Shown in pieces: positions 27,994 to 37,914 of a stretch of 64,000 nucleotides of DNA. This DNA is from Brumimicrobium salinarum. GTDB taxonomy: Bacteria; Bacteroidota; Bacteroidia; Flavobacteriales_D; Crocinitomicaceae. The notes beneath the pieces are model-generated. The model was not told the DNA's origin. It saw only the letters and a program-made list of their open reading frames with translations, and made no database searches. The stretch covers positions 1 to 64,000 of the forward strand of contig NZ_PJNI01000002.1 of the NCBI RefSeq assembly GCF_002844555.1, given 5' to 3'. Both the position numbers and the translations under genes were made by a program. The first letter of the stretch is position 1; every line of letters begins with the position of its first letter.

Positions 27994-29064
27994 TTATTTT
28001 ATAAGTGTAATATTGCCTGATTTTTCACCTTCGGTACCGTCAATAAGTGAGTACCTCAACGTGTAAACAAAAACGCCTTGGTTTAGTGTTTCACCATTCA
28101 TGGTTCCGTCCCAGCCTTCATCTAGTTCAGTGGAAGAAAATACCATTTGACCGTATCTATTAAAGATTTTAAAGTCAATTTCTGTAATTCCTAAGCCCAA
28201 TACCTTGAGTGTATCATTTAAACCGTCTTCATTGGGTGAAAAAGCACTTGGTACTTCAACGATTTCCTCGAAATTCACATAGACCATTACGGTGTCTCTA
28301 CCTATACAACCATTTAAACCTTCAAGAGATGGATAGTATGTTGTAGTTAATAGAGGTGTGGCAATAGCGTCATAACAAGTTGAGCAATCCAAATCATCTG
28401 CTGGATCCCAAAAGAATATTCCTGGATCAATAGGATTAGCTTCTATTAAGGCAGCACCTCCAATATCAATAATTGTATCTCCATACCCTTCAATAATTGG
28501 TAAATCTTCTACGATAACGGTAGAAATAATTTGATCAGAACCAGTATCGCTTGTAATATTTAAAGTCACGTCAAAAACTCCAGCACTGTCATAACAGATG
28601 TTTTGTGGGTTTTGTACATTTGACATTTCAGGTTCCGCATCTGTAAATGTCCAACTCCATGATGTAGGGTCACCAGTAGAAAGATCCGTAAATGAGATAC
28701 AATCGCCTTTACATACCTTTAAAGTATCTGCGGTAAATGCTGCAGTTGGTCCAGTAGCACAATTGCTAACAGTTACTTGGTAAGTAATATCATTAGTTCC
28801 GTTATCATCTGTAATTGTTAAGGTGACATCGAAAGTACCTGCTGTTGAATAGCAAATACCTGTTGGGTTTTGATTTGTAGAAGTTGGTGTATCTGCTCCA
28901 TTAAATGTCCAGTCCCAAGTTGAAATATTGGTTCCTGTTGATGCATCAGTAAAATCAATACAATCATTAATACAAATATTAAAGTTTGGAGTTGTAAAGT
29001 CAGCTGTTTGACTATAACCAAAAGATACACAGAGTAAAGTAACGAAAAGTGCTAATTGTTTCAT
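27994..29064 (-). CDS. PKD-domain protein with gliding-motility-type C-terminal sorting domain
   Basis: 356 residues. Signal peptide (ALFVTLLCVSFGYSQ), two PKD domains (about 20-100 and 106-190, each with DFTDASTG or SFTDLSTG and WDWTF or WSWTF), a short middle part, and a type B T9SS C-terminal domain (VPSAFSPNEDGLNDTLKV, FKIFNRYGQMVF, GWDGTMNGE, GVFVYTLRY). It is exported across the outer membrane by the type IX system and held at the surface by the PorP/SprF partner coded next. A TACTTTTG -7 element lies at 29102-29109 (minus strand). Confidence 0.93.
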   Translation of the reverse strand: MKQLALFVTLLCVSFGYSQTADFTTPNFNICINDCIDFTDASTGTNISTWDWTFNGADTPTSTNQNPTGICYSTAGTFDVTLTITDDNGTNDITYQVTVSNCATGPTAAFTADTLKVCKGDCISFTDLSTGDPTSWSWTFTDAEPEMSNVQNPQNICYDSAGVFDVTLNITSDTGSDQIISTVIVEDLPIIEGYGDTIIDIGGAALIEANPIDPGIFFWDPADDLDCSTCYDAIATPLLTTTYYPSLEGLNGCIGRDTVMVYVNFEEIVEVPSAFSPNEDGLNDTLKVLGLGITEIDFKIFNRYGQMVFSSTELDEGWDGTMNGETLNQGVFVYTLRYSLIDGTEGEKSGNITLIK

Positions 29065-29109
29065 TGGTTTCTTAAATGTTTCATAGATTATTCTAATTGT
29101 TCAAAAGTA

Positions 29110-29807
29110 ACAAAATTTTTATTAAATTATAATTGTTGTCTAAATAATACCTTTAAAAATTTACGAGGTTGTCTGATAATTCAGTGTCATACGCTACTTA
29201 ATAAACCTAGACTATTGTTTTGGCTAAAAGCTAAGTTCGGAGCGCTTGGGATTCCATCCCGAGCCCTCGCCATGGAATTCCATTGATTTTGTTACTCACC
29301 TTGTTTATTTCAATTGTGTTCGTGAGCTCCCGTTGGTCGGTTGTTTCGTTTTTTTATCAAGAACCGCAGCGATGCAAGCTCACTTCAACAGGTTCAGCGC
29401 ATCGCATGAAAACCATTGAAAAGTTTTAAGGAATTGAATAAAAAAATGAAAAGAAAGAATTTTTGAATTGGAAAACCTAAGTTGTGTGTAATGATTTTTT
29501 AATCGGACAATAGTATAAATTTATCTACGTGTTGTTTTTTATCTATCGAGTATTTGCCTTCATACAAAAAAAAATTGCTTAATCTACAATGTTAAAATGG
29601 ATAAGTTTTTAAAAACCAGATATAAAGAATATAGATTTTATGTTTTGGAATTCTTTCGTGCACAGTGTTTTACTATCCAAGCATTGCAGTAAAGGATTAA
29701 AGCTTGAGCGTTTGTTTTGTTCTATATGGAAATCAAATGAAAAGAACGAAATTTCCTTCAGAAGATTGGTATTTGATGTTCAAAGTCTATTTTTGTGTAA
29801 AAAAATT
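29110..29807. other. Long intergenic gap with inverted repeats
   Basis: About 700 bases upstream of the MiaE-like gene. It holds a more GC-rich block (about 29230-29410) with a palindrome ATGGAATTCCAT near 29272-29283, and an inverted pair GCGATGC / GCATCGC at 29369-29375 and 29399-29405. The upstream in-frame extension of the MiaE-like gene (29640-29807) has no family similarity that I can see and is not counted as coding. Confidence 0.5.
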
Positions 29808-30389
29808 ATGTTAGGATTAAAATTACCAACCGATCCACGATGGGTAAATATCGTTGAGAAAAATATTGAAGAGATACTCACTGATCATGCATATTGTGAA
29901 CAAAAAGCAGCATCTAATGCGATAACGGTAATCGTGAAGTTTCCTGAATATCCTGATGTCGTTGAAGCAATGGGGGAGTTGGTGAAAGAGGAAATGGAGC
30001 ATTTCCAAATGGTTCATCGAGAGATTCTTAAACGAAACTTAAAGTTGGGAAGAGAACGAAAGGATGAATACATTCATGATTTATTGGCATTTATTAAAAA
30101 AGGAGGAAGCAAAGAGCAACAATTTGTTGAAAAAATGCTTTTTGGAGCTATGATTGAAGCTAGGAGCTGTGAGCGGTTTAGATTGTTGTCTGAAAATATA
30201 TCAGATCCTGAATTGAGGGTGTTTTATAGAGAATTGATGGAAAGTGAGGCCCGACATTATACGATGTTTTTAAATTTTGCAAAAAAACATGCTTCAACAA
30301 TAGATGTTGATAAAAGATGGCAAGACTTCCTTACTTATGAGGCAGAGCTTATGAAGAAATATGGCAAAAAGGAAACCATACATGGTTAA
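29808..30389 (+). CDS. miaE: tRNA-(ms2io6A)-hydroxylase family protein (MiaE-like)
   Basis: 193 residues from the Met at 29808, where family similarity begins (MLGLKLPTDPRWVNIV). The frame runs open to 29640, but that part is unlike the family. Diiron ligands are in place: DHAYCEQKAAS, EEMEHFQMVH, EARSCERF and SEARHYTMF. MiaE is an O2-dependent enzyme that hydroxylates 2-methylthio-N6-isopentenyl-adenosine at tRNA position 37. The length equals characterised members. Confidence 0.9.
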   Translation: MLGLKLPTDPRWVNIVEKNIEEILTDHAYCEQKAASNAITVIVKFPEYPDVVEAMGELVKEEMEHFQMVHREILKRNLKLGRERKDEYIHDLLAFIKKGGSKEQQFVEKMLFGAMIEARSCERFRLLSENISDPELRVFYRELMESEARHYTMFLNFAKKHASTIDVDKRWQDFLTYEAELMKKYGKKETIHG

Positions 30390-30468
30390 AATTTTGACCT
30401 AGCTTATTATTTACTCCATACTTTAATTATATTTACGAATTAATAAAACGCATAAAACATAGCGCCAA

Positions 30469-33432
30469 ATGTCTTCTACGATGAGAAAAATCAATTTAAA
30501 ATCCTTACTTAAGCACAATTGGATACATTTATTAGCCTTCGCTTTATTTATTATTACAACGCTAATTTATTTTCAACCTCAGTTTTCAGGCTATGGTTTA
30601 AAACAACACGATATTGAACAGTTCAAAGGAGCTTCCAATGAAATAGCCCATTATAGAGAAGTAGCTGATGAAGAACCGTTATGGACAAACTCTATGTTTG
30701 GAGGAATGCCATCGTATCAAATTTCAACAAAATATGATGGGAATATTTTGTCCCATGCATACAAAGCGTTTCATCTATGGATGAGTTCCCCCGCAGGTAT
30801 GTTTTTCGCTTATTTATTAGGTTTCTATTTGATGCTTTTGTTTATGAAAGTGAATCCTAAAGTTGCTATTTTAGGTGCTTTTGCCTTTGCTTTTTCTTCT
30901 TATTATATAATTGTTTTACAAGCTGGACATAATACCAAAGCAGCGGCTATTGGATTTGCTCCTCCGCTCATTGGAGCTTTTTATATGGCTTATCGTCATA
31001 ATTTGAAATGGGGGATTTTATTAACCGCTTTATTTATGACCTTGGAGGTTATGTCAAATCACGTTCAGGTGACCTACTATATTGGAATGATACTTCTATT
31101 CTTGGGAATTGCTGAATTTATTTATCAATTAAAAAACAGACGTTTACTCCATTTTGCTAAGGTAACAGGTGGTTTGCTCATTGCTTATGTGTTTGCGCTA
31201 GGAATGAATTATGGAAACCTTTCTTTGACCAATGACTACGCTAAACATACAATTAGAGGAGGAAATGATATTACAATTGGCGTAGATGGAAGCGCTAATA
31301 ACAAAAACACCACTTCTGGACTTGATAAAGACTACATTACACAGTGGAGTTATGGAATCAAAGAGTCAATGACGCTAATTTCACCAAATATAAAGGGTGG
31401 AGGCAGTGCAGCATTGTCTAATAGTCAGTTTTCTGATTTATTGCGTGAGCCTGAAATGCGTTCAAAAGCAACATTGGTTGCACAAAACAATATTTATTGG
31501 GGAAATCAGCCGTTTACTTCAGGTCCTGTTTATATCGGAATTATTGTGTTTTTTCTTGCCGTTTTAGGAATGATTTACCTTAAAGGTCCTTTTAAATGGG
31601 GACTTTTAGCGGCAACTCTTTTAGCATTAATGCTTTCATGGGGTAAAAACTTTATGGGGCTTACAGATTTTTTTATTGATTACATTCCTTTCTACAACAA
31701 ATTTAGAGCAGTTACCATCATTTTAGTTGTTGTGGAATTAACTATTCCACTATTAGCAGTTTTATTTTTAAATGAATTATTTAAAAGAAAGGAGGAGATT
31801 AAAGACCGTATTCAGCCTTTTTATATTGCTTCGGGAATTATGGCTGGACTTTTAGTTATACTTACATTTACAGGACTCGGAGATGGTTATCTCTCAAATG
31901 AAGAAGCAAACCTAGTTTATGGATACGAAGATCAAGTTCGGGCGCAATTGGCTAACGAAGACCCTCAGGTATTATTAGAAAATGGTATTGATATTAATAA
32001 TCCCAATCAGGTGCAACAAGTTGTCGATCAACAAATGAAAAGGGTAGATAGTCAGTTTTCAGCTTTAATTGAAGTGCGGAAATCAATTTATCAGAGTAGT
32101 ATGCTTCGATCACTCTTGTTTTTGGTAATAGGATTTGTTCTGATTTGGTTATACCTTAAAAAGCCAATTAGGAAAGAGTATATTTTATTTGGTCTTTTGG
32201 CCTTTATACTCATAGACTTAGTTCCTATTAGTTTAAATTATCTCAATAATAAAAAATCGAACGGCAGGGCGTATGATTATTGGGTGAAAAGTACAGAAAA
32301 AGACTTCCCTGTATCACCAACCAAGGCAGATAAACAAATCTTGGAACAAGAGATTGCACAAGATCCAACTTTAAAAAAGAAAATTGAAGCGGTTAAAGTT
32401 GATAAAAATGGACCGCGAGGGCGTGTAAATAATGATGAATTATGGTTGAAGAAGTTTCAAACTTTAGGTTTAAATACGAATTATCGTGTTTATGAGCCTG
32501 CTCTTGGATTCAATAGTTCTCGTGCTTCCTATTTTCATAAGGCTATTAATGGTTATCATGGTGCGAAACTAAGAAGAATTCAAAATGTTAAGGATTTCCA
32601 TATTAATTATAACAATATGGATGTCTTAAATATGTTGAATGTAAAATATTTCATTCAAAAGAATCAGGTGAATAGAAATCCTATGGCACTTGGGAATGCT
32701 TGGTTTGTTAAAGAGGTAAATGTGCAGCCAACGGCCAATCAAGAAATACTGGCTTTAGGCAATAGGTTTTTGATTGAAAGTACGCAGGCAGCACAATTAA
32801 TTGTAAACAATAAATTAAAAGCATCTGATACCATTTCGGGTAGAGAAAAGCTGAAGTTGTTTACTGGAGATACCATTACATTAGATATAAGTCCTGTTGT
32901 TAATTCAGGAACTAATTCTAGTTATGTGGTGGATGTTAATGGACAGACTAATTGGATTCCGACAGCTGAATTGAAAAAAGATAGTTTAAATAGTTTTGAA
33001 ACATTGGTTAATATCCAAAAGATACATGATTTTGATCCTCAAAATGAGGTGATTATCAATGAAGAAGATGCCACTCGTTTGCCTTCCCTTACTTTTAGCG
33101 GAAATGGACAAATTGAAATGACATCTTACGCACCTAATGCTCTAACCTACAAAGTGGACATTGATGAGCCACAATTCGCAGTCTTTTCAGAAATATATTA
33201 TCCAGATGGATGGAACGCTTATGTTAATGGTGAAAAAGTTGATATAATGCGGGTAAATTATTTATTGCGTGGAATGTTACTTGAAGCAGGAAGTTATGAT
33301 TTAGAAATGAAATTTGAAGTTCAAAAATATAAAACTGCCAATATGATTTCTTTTACAGGTTCACTTTTGCTAATCCTTTTGATATTAGGATTTGCGATTA
33401 AGGACTTCATTTTAAACAAATCAAATGAATAG
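30469..33432 (+). CDS. YfhO family large membrane protein
   Basis: 987 residues. About a dozen membrane helices in the first 570 residues plus a last helix at about 955-980, enclosing a large outer domain with the YfhO signatures (LNVKYFIQ, EIYYPDGWNAYVNGEKVDI, YLLRGMLLEAG). YfhO proteins are GT-C-like membrane glycosyltransferases; in Firmicutes one glycosylates lipoteichoic acid. The acceptor here is unknown. Met5 (MRKINLK) is an alternative start. Its end overlaps the next gene by 8 bp. Confidence 0.9.
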   Translation: MSSTMRKINLKSLLKHNWIHLLAFALFIITTLIYFQPQFSGYGLKQHDIEQFKGASNEIAHYREVADEEPLWTNSMFGGMPSYQISTKYDGNILSHAYKAFHLWMSSPAGMFFAYLLGFYLMLLFMKVNPKVAILGAFAFAFSSYYIIVLQAGHNTKAAAIGFAPPLIGAFYMAYRHNLKWGILLTALFMTLEVMSNHVQVTYYIGMILLFLGIAEFIYQLKNRRLLHFAKVTGGLLIAYVFALGMNYGNLSLTNDYAKHTIRGGNDITIGVDGSANNKNTTSGLDKDYITQWSYGIKESMTLISPNIKGGGSAALSNSQFSDLLREPEMRSKATLVAQNNIYWGNQPFTSGPVYIGIIVFFLAVLGMIYLKGPFKWGLLAATLLALMLSWGKNFMGLTDFFIDYIPFYNKFRAVTIILVVVELTIPLLAVLFLNELFKRKEEIKDRIQPFYIASGIMAGLLVILTFTGLGDGYLSNEEANLVYGYEDQVRAQLANEDPQVLLENGIDINNPNQVQQVVDQQMKRVDSQFSALIEVRKSIYQSSMLRSLLFLVIGFVLIWLYLKKPIRKEYILFGLLAFILIDLVPISLNYLNNKKSNGRAYDYWVKSTEKDFPVSPTKADKQILEQEIAQDPTLKKKIEAVKVDKNGPRGRVNNDELWLKKFQTLGLNTNYRVYEPALGFNSSRASYFHKAINGYHGAKLRRIQNVKDFHINYNNMDVLNMLNVKYFIQKNQVNRNPMALGNAWFVKEVNVQPTANQEILALGNRFLIESTQAAQLIVNNKLKASDTISGREKLKLFTGDTITLDISPVVNSGTNSSYVVDVNGQTNWIPTAELKKDSLNSFETLVNIQKIHDFDPQNEVIINEEDATRLPSLTFSGNGQIEMTSYAPNALTYKVDIDEPQFAVFSEIYYPDGWNAYVNGEKVDIMRVNYLLRGMLLEAGSYDLEMKFEVQKYKTANMISFTGSLLLILLILGFAIKDFILNKSNE

Positions 33433-33961
33433 ACCAATCGGGATATTAAGTTTGTTGAGTGTAATTGTATTGCTAATACTTGCCTTGTTGATGATCTTTG
33501 GTGTTATAAATTTCATTAGCAACTTCAAGTTTGTTTCTATTTTAGCAGTAGGCTTTATCACATTTTTCTCTTTAGCTTGGTTAGTCAAAAGAAACGAATT
33601 GTCCAAGCCAATATTTGTCTTGCTATTATTAATTATCCTAGCTCCTTTGTTCCTTCCAATTATAGGGTTGTTTAATCCTGATTGGCTAATCGAACATTGG
33701 AACTTCCTCAGTGGAGGTATAATTTTCCAGCTTGGAACCGGAGTCTTTGCGTTAATGGGTGGTTTTATTAAGAAAGGTATGCCGAAAGCTCAACACTTAT
33801 TAGGTATTATAAACTACTTACTATTCATTTTCTTATCAGTAATACTCATTTTTGAGGTTCAGACACTTCTAAAACCTATGCTTTTTTATGTATGTGGAGG
33901 TTTTATTTCAGTATTAAGTATTTTGCTTATTTTCATTAAAAGACCCACAATTAGTCTTTAA
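33425..33961 (+). CDS. Hypothetical membrane protein
   Basis: 178 residues with about five hydrophobic helices and short basic loops; no recognised family. It starts inside the end of the YfhO gene (8-bp overlap), so it is probably translated with it. Its last 11 bp overlap the convergent NlpC/P60 gene. Confidence 0.65.
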   Translation: MNRPIGILSLLSVIVLLILALLMIFGVINFISNFKFVSILAVGFITFFSLAWLVKRNELSKPIFVLLLLIILAPLFLPIIGLFNPDWLIEHWNFLSGGIIFQLGTGVFALMGGFIKKGMPKAQHLLGIINYLLFIFLSVILIFEVQTLLKPMLFYVCGGFISVLSILLIFIKRPTISL

Positions 33962-34856
33962 AGTAAGTTCCAAAACCAGCAATTCTTTGTTTCCAATAGG
34001 AAGATTGATAAATATCTACAATTGAAATACCTATACTGGTACTGGCATGAATCATTTGAATACTATTATTGTTTAATGAATATACGATTCCAACATGTGA
34101 TATTCCTGAACCATTATCAAAAAAAACCAAGTCTCCAGGTTGAACATTTTTACGTTTAACTTTTGTGGCAAATTTATATTGATCAGCTGCCCTTCGGTTT
34201 AATTGCTGATTCATTTCTTGTTCTGCCAAATAGCAAGTAAAACCACTACAATCAAATCCTTTAGGTGTATTTCCAGCCCATTTATATGGAATTCCTAATA
34301 GTTTTTCAGAGGATTGAATTAAATTCATGCGTTGTGCAGAAACATCAAGTACATTTTCTACAATTGGTTTGTTTACAGGTTCAAGCAAATCCTCCTTCAT
34401 GTCAATAACTTCGGGTACATTTTCTAAAACAGATTGGGTTAAACGTTCTATTTGTTTAAAAGTTTTATCATCACCTTTTAGCTTAAGTTCATACATCCAT
34501 TGCTTTAAATCACTTTTTAAAATACTCAGTTCATATTGATGTACTTTTAAGACTTCTTTTCCTTCTAAACTTTTGTTGAGTTCTTCAAATGTTTCAATGG
34601 CTTCTCCAACCGCATATTGATGCCTTTTTCTCCACCGATCACTTTGAGCCAATTGTAGCTGAGAAAGTGCCAAGTAATAACTTGGAACAAAAGAAAAATC
34701 GTAAGCCGGATTGTCTAATAGTCGGTTTGCTTTTCTGTAAACACTTTTAAATTGTTTTTGATCATAACGCATTTCAAGTTGATCGAATTCCATTACTTGA
34801 GCAGTTAATGAACAATGAATCGAAAACAGAAATAACACAAATATTGCTTTGTACAT
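33951..34856 (-). CDS. C40 family peptidase (NlpC/P60)
   Basis: 301 residues. A signal peptide (FVLFLFSIHCSLTAQ) is followed by a helical region of ~145 residues and a C-terminal NlpC/P60 domain: catalytic Cys in FDCSGFT, His in ISHVGIVY and a third polar residue in MIHAS. It cleaves peptidoglycan peptide stems in the periplasm. The helical N-terminal region is unlike the SH3 domains of the second NlpC/P60 protein in this window. The 3' end overlaps the convergent membrane-protein gene by 11 bp. Confidence 0.88.
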   Translation of the reverse strand: MYKAIFVLFLFSIHCSLTAQVMEFDQLEMRYDQKQFKSVYRKANRLLDNPAYDFSFVPSYYLALSQLQLAQSDRWRKRHQYAVGEAIETFEELNKSLEGKEVLKVHQYELSILKSDLKQWMYELKLKGDDKTFKQIERLTQSVLENVPEVIDMKEDLLEPVNKPIVENVLDVSAQRMNLIQSSEKLLGIPYKWAGNTPKGFDCSGFTCYLAEQEMNQQLNRRAADQYKFATKVKRKNVQPGDLVFFDNGSGISHVGIVYSLNNNSIQMIHASTSIGISIVDIYQSSYWKQRIAGFGTYFKD

Positions 34857-35327
34857 GAATTTTTGGACTTTTTACAAATTTAAACTAAAACCCCATGGAA
34901 AACTGTGCCACTATGGAAGAATAGATTAACAATTGTTTGTTTAAAAGACTTAGCTCAAATTATTAACTTCATCTCGATAAACTCGATACATTGCGTTGAG
35001 CTCGCAAGCTCGGTTCATGAGAATATTCTAAATTTTAGAGGCGTAGCTTCTTTTAAAGATAATGATATTCTATAACAATAAATTTCAATTGAAATGTGTT
35101 ATCAAATGAAGCCAAGTAATAAAACATTGCTCCCCAAAACTTAGAATAGTTTTATACCCTACAAGGTCAGAATAAATGTCTAAAATCGATTTATTTTTCA
35201 TTTAAAGAATGAAAAGGGTTGAATAATACAGGTTAGATTGAAAACAAATCTTTATATTCTGCGTTTATATTCATCCGAACTTTTATTTTTGGACATAGAT
35301 TTGCAGTAGACCATAAAAAACAAAACA
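34857..35327. other. Intergenic region before the S41 protease gene
   Basis: 471 bases between divergent genes. It contains copy 1 of the 59-bp inverted repeat (34959-35017) and a -7-like element TATTTTTG at 35284-35291, 37 nt before the S41 start codon. Nothing else was recognised. Confidence 0.5.
34959..35017 (+). repeat. 59-bp dispersed repeat, copy 1
   Basis: Starts ATTATTAACTTCATCTCG and ends CTCGCAAGCTCGGTTCA. The reverse complement of 37610-37668 matches it with one difference in 59 bases (G at 35000). The two copies are inverted and enclose the S41 and DUF1573 genes. Confidence 0.9.
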
Positions 35328-36908
35328 ATGAAAAGATTATTATTTCTATTTTTAACTGTTCTCGTTACCACACATACAATTAGTCAAGTAGATGATCCTG
35401 ACATGATGCGAATGTATGAAGTGTATACATATATTGATCGAATGTATGTTGACAAGGTGCCTAACCAAAAGATTTCAGAGGCTGCTATCGTTTCAATGTT
35501 GGAGGAATTAGATCCACATTCAACATACATACCAGCAGATGAAGTAAAACAAGCCAACGAACGCATAAATGGTAGTTTTGTGGGTGTAGGAATACGATTT
35601 AATATCTTGAAAGACACATTATTGGTAGTTAACCCAATTCCTGGTGGACCTTCCGAAAAATTGGGAGTTATGGCAGGGGATCAAATCATTAGTGTAGATG
35701 GAGAAACTATAGCTGGCGTTGGATTAAAGAATTCTGGAGTAAGAGAACGATTGCTCGGAGAGAAAGGAACAAAGGTTAAAATCACTATTCTAAGAAATAA
35801 AAAACAAACCATTAAATACACTGTCACACGAGATAATATTCCAGTTCATTCAGTGGTGAGTGCTTACATGGTTGATGATAAAGTTGGTTATATCAAGCTG
35901 ACGAACTTTTCAAGAACAACGAAAGATGAAGTGAAAGCGGCAATTAAAAAATTGAAAAAAGCAGGAATGAAAGATTTAATTTTTGATTTGCAAGGTAACG
36001 GAGGTGGACTGCTTTACGCCGCCAAATATGTTGCTGATGAATTTTTAGCTGATGAAAAGTTAATCGTTTATTCTGAAGGTAGGAAACAACCAAAAAGTGT
36101 TTTAAAAGCAGATACTAAAGGAGATTTTGAAAAAGGAAGATTAATTATGTTGATTGATGAAAGTTCAGCTTCAGCGAGCGAGATTTTATCTGGAGCCATT
36201 CAAGATTGGGATAGAGGCCTAGTGATTGGACGTCGTTCATTCGGAAAAGGATTGGTGCAAAGACCAATTGAACTATCTGATGGATCGCAATTAAGATTAA
36301 CGATTGCTAGATATTACACTCCGAGTGGAAGGTTTATTCAAAAACCTTATGAAGATTTGAATGCATATAGAAATGACTATATGGAACGTTTTGAACATGG
36401 AGAGATGATGCATAAAGACAGTATTAATTTACCCGATTCATTAATCCACAAGACCCTGATTAAAGAAAGAGACGTATACGGAGGTGGTGGAATAATGCCT
36501 GATATATTCGTGCCATTAGATACGCTTGAATATTCCAACTTTTATAAGTCATTGAGTCGATCAGGAGTGATCAATACGTTTTCTTTAGCTTATGCTAACG
36601 AGAATAGAAAAAAAATCAAACGGCAATACAATACAATCGAAAGTTTTAAAAATGAGTTTGAGGTAGACGAAAAATTCATGAATGAGTTCTTTGATTACGC
36701 AGTGAAGGAAGACAGCTCTTTAGCAATGGTTGAAGAAGATTATGCGATTAGTGAAAACCTTTTAAAAATAAGGTTAAAGGCAATGGTTGCACAAAATATT
36801 TGGGATTATCAGGCGTTTTATCAAATTTTCAATGTGAAAAATGAAATTTTCATGGAAGCGTATAAAACTTTACAGACTGGTCGTTACGAAAAAGTAGGAT
36901 TAAATTAA
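35328..36908 (+). CDS. S41 family C-terminal processing peptidase
   Basis: 526 residues. Signal peptide (FLFLTVLVTTHTISQ), PDZ domain (about 75-160; GGPSEKLGVMAGDQIISVDG), and S41 catalytic core with the nucleophile in DESSASASEILSGA and the general base Lys in SFGKGLVQ. There is a ~110-residue C-terminal helical extension. It is a periplasmic protease of the CtpA/Tsp class for protein quality control or precursor processing. Confidence 0.94.
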   Translation: MKRLLFLFLTVLVTTHTISQVDDPDMMRMYEVYTYIDRMYVDKVPNQKISEAAIVSMLEELDPHSTYIPADEVKQANERINGSFVGVGIRFNILKDTLLVVNPIPGGPSEKLGVMAGDQIISVDGETIAGVGLKNSGVRERLLGEKGTKVKITILRNKKQTIKYTVTRDNIPVHSVVSAYMVDDKVGYIKLTNFSRTTKDEVKAAIKKLKKAGMKDLIFDLQGNGGGLLYAAKYVADEFLADEKLIVYSEGRKQPKSVLKADTKGDFEKGRLIMLIDESSASASEILSGAIQDWDRGLVIGRRSFGKGLVQRPIELSDGSQLRLTIARYYTPSGRFIQKPYEDLNAYRNDYMERFEHGEMMHKDSINLPDSLIHKTLIKERDVYGGGGIMPDIFVPLDTLEYSNFYKSLSRSGVINTFSLAYANENRKKIKRQYNTIESFKNEFEVDEKFMNEFFDYAVKEDSSLAMVEEDYAISENLLKIRLKAMVAQNIWDYQAFYQIFNVKNEIFMEAYKTLQTGRYEKVGLN

Positions 36909-36927
36909 TTTAAGAAAATACATTTTA

Positions 36928-36935
36928 TATATTTG
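36928..36935 (+). promoter_or_regulatory. -7 element upstream of the DUF1573 gene
   Basis: TATATTTG fits the TAnnTTTG form and lies 28 nt before the ATG at 36964. No TTTG was found at the expected distance upstream, so this is weak. It would allow separate transcription from the S41 gene 55 bp upstream. Confidence 0.35.
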
Positions 36936-36963
36936 TGTTTGTAACTTTAAAGAATAGATAATT

Positions 36964-37488
36964 ATGAAAAAGATACTTTGGGTATTTTCAATTGCTTTTA
37001 TGACGTTTTCTTGTACCAATGATAATGGAGTAGATGCAAACATTGAAGTGAAAGAGGGAGAGAAGAGATCAAAACTTTCTGCTGGATCGCAGTCTGCTGA
37101 AGAATTAAAAAAAGCAGCTGAAGAAAGAAAGAAAAAACAAGAAGAGGCAGAGAAGGAGCGATTAGCTAATCAAACAACAATGGAAATTACTCCAAATGTT
37201 TATGATTTTGGAGCTATTCCAAAAGAAACTCCTGTATCAACTGTTTTTACTGTAAAAAACACAGGTGATAAACCACTTATCATAAATGATGCTAAAGCTT
37301 CATGTGGATGTACAGTGCCTCGTAAACCAGAAGAGCCTATTATGCCAGGAGAAGAAGGAGAATTGGAGGTAACTTTTGAATCTAATGCAGCTCAAGCGGG
37401 AAAACCTATGAATAAAACAGTTACTGTAACTGCAAACATTCCAGGATCAACAAAAATGGTAACTATCAAAGGTATGGTTGACAATTAA
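36964..37488 (+). CDS. DUF1573 lipoprotein
   Basis: 174 residues. Lipobox FMTFSCTND (Cys17), a strongly charged helical stretch (AAEERKKKQEEAEKERL), then a DUF1573 immunoglobulin-like domain with VYDFGAIPKETPVSTVFTVKN and KASCGCTVPRKPE. DUF1573 proteins are abundant in Bacteroidota envelopes; the role is unknown. A perfect terminator follows. Confidence 0.9.
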   Translation: MKKILWVFSIAFMTFSCTNDNGVDANIEVKEGEKRSKLSAGSQSAEELKKAAEERKKKQEEAEKERLANQTTMEITPNVYDFGAIPKETPVSTVFTVKNTGDKPLIINDAKASCGCTVPRKPEEPIMPGEEGELEVTFESNAAQAGKPMNKTVTVTANIPGSTKMVTIKGMVDN

Positions 37489-37506
37489 TAGTCGATAGAT
37501 AATGTG

Positions 37507-37533
37507 AAAAGGAGCAATATTGCTCCTTTTTTT
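37507..37533 (+). terminator. Terminator of the S41-DUF1573 unit
   Basis: Perfect 24-bp palindrome beginning AAAAGGAGCA and ending TGCTCCTTTT, followed by TTT, 19 bp past the stop codon. Confidence 0.88.
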
Positions 37534-37609
37534 ATACCCAAAACTTTGGTTTTAGAATTAAGCTAAGTCTAAAAACGAGTTTAATTGTTGTTGAAAATAA
37601 GAAATGTGC

Positions 37610-37668
37610 TGAACCGAGCTTGCGAGTTCAACGCAATGTATCGAGTTTATCGAGATGAAGTTAATAAT
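37610..37668 (-). repeat. 59-bp dispersed repeat, copy 2 (inverted)
   Basis: Reverse complement of copy 1 at 34959-35017, with one mismatch. It lies 77 bp past the DUF1573 terminator. Confidence 0.9.
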
Positions 37669-37826
37669 CCGGGTTAAATGTAGAGTCGTTTTAAAACAGC
37701 TAAATTGGAATTATTTGAGCTTAGTTCCTATTCGATGCCTGATTAGTAAAATAGAATTTACTACCACTAATCATAGCGGAATCAATATATTCAATTTTGG
37801 AAAATCCTCATGTGTATATTAAAATA

Positions 37827-37900
37827 AAATGCCTATGCGATACTTTACCAATAAATATATCAAAGCCGTCAATCATCTGAACAAACGGTTAACTGACAAG
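37827..37900 (-). repeat. 74-bp dispersed repeat, copy 1
   Basis: Read on the minus strand it begins CTTGTCAGTTAACCGTTT and contains TTTATTGGTAAAGTATC. The related plus-strand copy is at 52656-52729, with about ten differences in 74 bases and no gaps. Confidence 0.8.
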
Positions 37901-37914
37901 GTAGAATTCAGGTA

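Larger units (their letters stand above)
37534..37914. other. Intergenic region made largely of repeats
   Basis: Holds copy 2 of the 59-bp repeat (37610-37668) and copy 1 of the 74-bp repeat (37827-37900). The remainder is AT-rich without a credible gene. Confidence 0.6.

Noticed and set aside
29640-29807. In-frame N-terminal extension of the MiaE-like gene
   Set aside because: MiaE similarity starts exactly at the Met at 29808, and the extension has no recognisable fold.
33951-33961. 11-bp overlap of convergent genes as a sign of misannotation
   Set aside because: Both proteins end naturally, and short convergent overlaps are ordinary in compact genomes.
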